Source: a virus
IMG/VR virus record: IMGVR_UViG_3300022871_001550
Coordinates: 1 to 64,000 of that record
DNA: 64,000 nt
Strand: one strand, 5' to 3'
Numbering within the stretch: the first letter of the stretch is position 1; every line of letters starts with the position of its first letter. The translations under genes and the position numbers were made by a program. The notes below the pieces were generated by a model, which made no database searches, was not told the origin of the DNA, and saw nothing but the letters and a program-made list of their open reading frames with translations. Shown one piece after another: positions 63,679 through 64,000 of the stretch.

Positions 63679-63709
63679 AAAAGGGAAGAAAATGTTCTTC
63701 CCTTTTTTT
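63679..63709 (+). terminator. Rho-independent terminator after sheath gene
   Basis: AAAAGGGAAGAA and TTCTTCCCTTTT pair perfectly over 12 bases around AATG, then a T-run. Confidence 0.9.
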
Positions 63710-63726
63710 ATGCTTATTATTTTAAT

Positions 63727-63760
63727 AAAAAAGCCTCCTGAATTTTCAAGAGGCTTTTTT
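63727..63760 (-). terminator. Rho-independent terminator for the convergent minus-strand gene
   Basis: AAAAAAGCCTC and GAGGCTTTTTT pair perfectly, and T-runs exist on both strands. It lies 20 bases after the stop of the minus-strand gene at 63780. Confidence 0.85.
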
Positions 63761-63779
63761 ATTTATTAATTATATTGTT

Positions 63780-64000
63780 TTAATTAAAGTTATTTAAGTC
63801 TTCTAAGATTTCTATTAAAATCCCCCCCATAGATGGAACAGATAGTCTTTTTCCATTTGAAAAATTCAATTCAAATTCCCCTAAAAATTCTCCAGCTTCA
63901 TCTGTGTCTCCATCTTGCCATGCATATTCAAAAGTAGACCCGCTTGCGCAAGTTGTTGTTGCAGATTGTTCAAAGATTTTTGTGGTATTGCATTTAGTTT
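63780..64000 (-). CDS. Partial hypothetical protein, cut by window edge
   Basis: This is an open frame on the minus strand from the right edge to TAA at 63780-63782, giving 72 C-terminal residues. The visible part reads TKCNTTKIFEQSATTTCASG, then EFELNFSNGKRLSVPSMGGI and LIEILEDLNNFN. A well-placed terminator follows the stop, and the frame has no other stop, so it is probably a real gene. The family is not recognised. Confidence 0.6.
   Translation of the reverse strand, partial: TKCNTTKIFEQSATTTCASGSTFEYAWQDGDTDEAGEFLGEFELNFSNGKRLSVPSMGGILIEILEDLNNFN

Overview
The window is 64 kb of an AT-rich contractile-tailed phage related to T4. It carries T4-like genes for the major capsid protein (gp23), prohead protease (gp21), scaffold, tail sheath (gp18), baseplate wedge (gp6, gp25), a baseplate hub OB-fold protein, PhoH, and a probable gp55-like late sigma factor. 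Three things point to a Bacteroidota host, probably a flavobacterium: gene starts have A-rich leaders and almost no Shine-Dalgarno sequences; two transcription units begin with TTG/TTTG-N20-TAnnTTTG promoters, the host-type signal of that phylum; and coding sequence is very AT-rich. The host assignment is inference.

Layout. Positions 1-24.6 kb hold tail fibre, adhesin and baseplate genes, mostly on the minus strand. Plus-strand insertions of appendage genes lie at 3.7-8.7 kb and 19.5-20.9 kb. From 24.6 to 30.1 kb come the sigma-like gene, two glycosyltransferases, a HAD-like protein and a metallophosphoesterase. From 30.2 to 41.8 kb is a minus-strand sugar cassette: GDP-mannose 4,6-dehydratase interrupted by an intein, a ColD-type dehydratase, a GT11 transferase, a fucose/colitose synthase, and eight further glycosyltransferase-like genes including GT10, GT25 and STELLO-like members. 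Positions 41.9-55.9 kb hold head-assembly genes, PhoH, another glycosyltransferase joined to an ADP-ribosylglycohydrolase, and a VWA-domain gene broken by one in-frame TGA. Positions 56-64 kb hold a free-standing homing endonuclease, putative neck genes, a 400-base gene-free stretch that can fold extensively, a putative tail-completion gene, the tail sheath, and the edge of a further minus-strand gene.

How the parts fit. A repeated motif, TATTTAT(A/T)-A-rich, lies 20-60 bases before structural genes on both strands and is probably the late promoter read with the gp55-like factor. The sugar cassette instead starts from host-type promoters and could therefore be expressed early. Gmd, ColD and the Fcl/ColC-like enzyme would convert host GDP-mannose to GDP-L-colitose, with GT11 and GT10 enzymes as candidate transferases. 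The product could decorate the virion or alter the host surface.

The most unusual items are the Gmd intein whose first residue is threonine, the apparent phage-encoded colitose pathway, the structured non-coding region at 59776-60160, and the dual promoter system.
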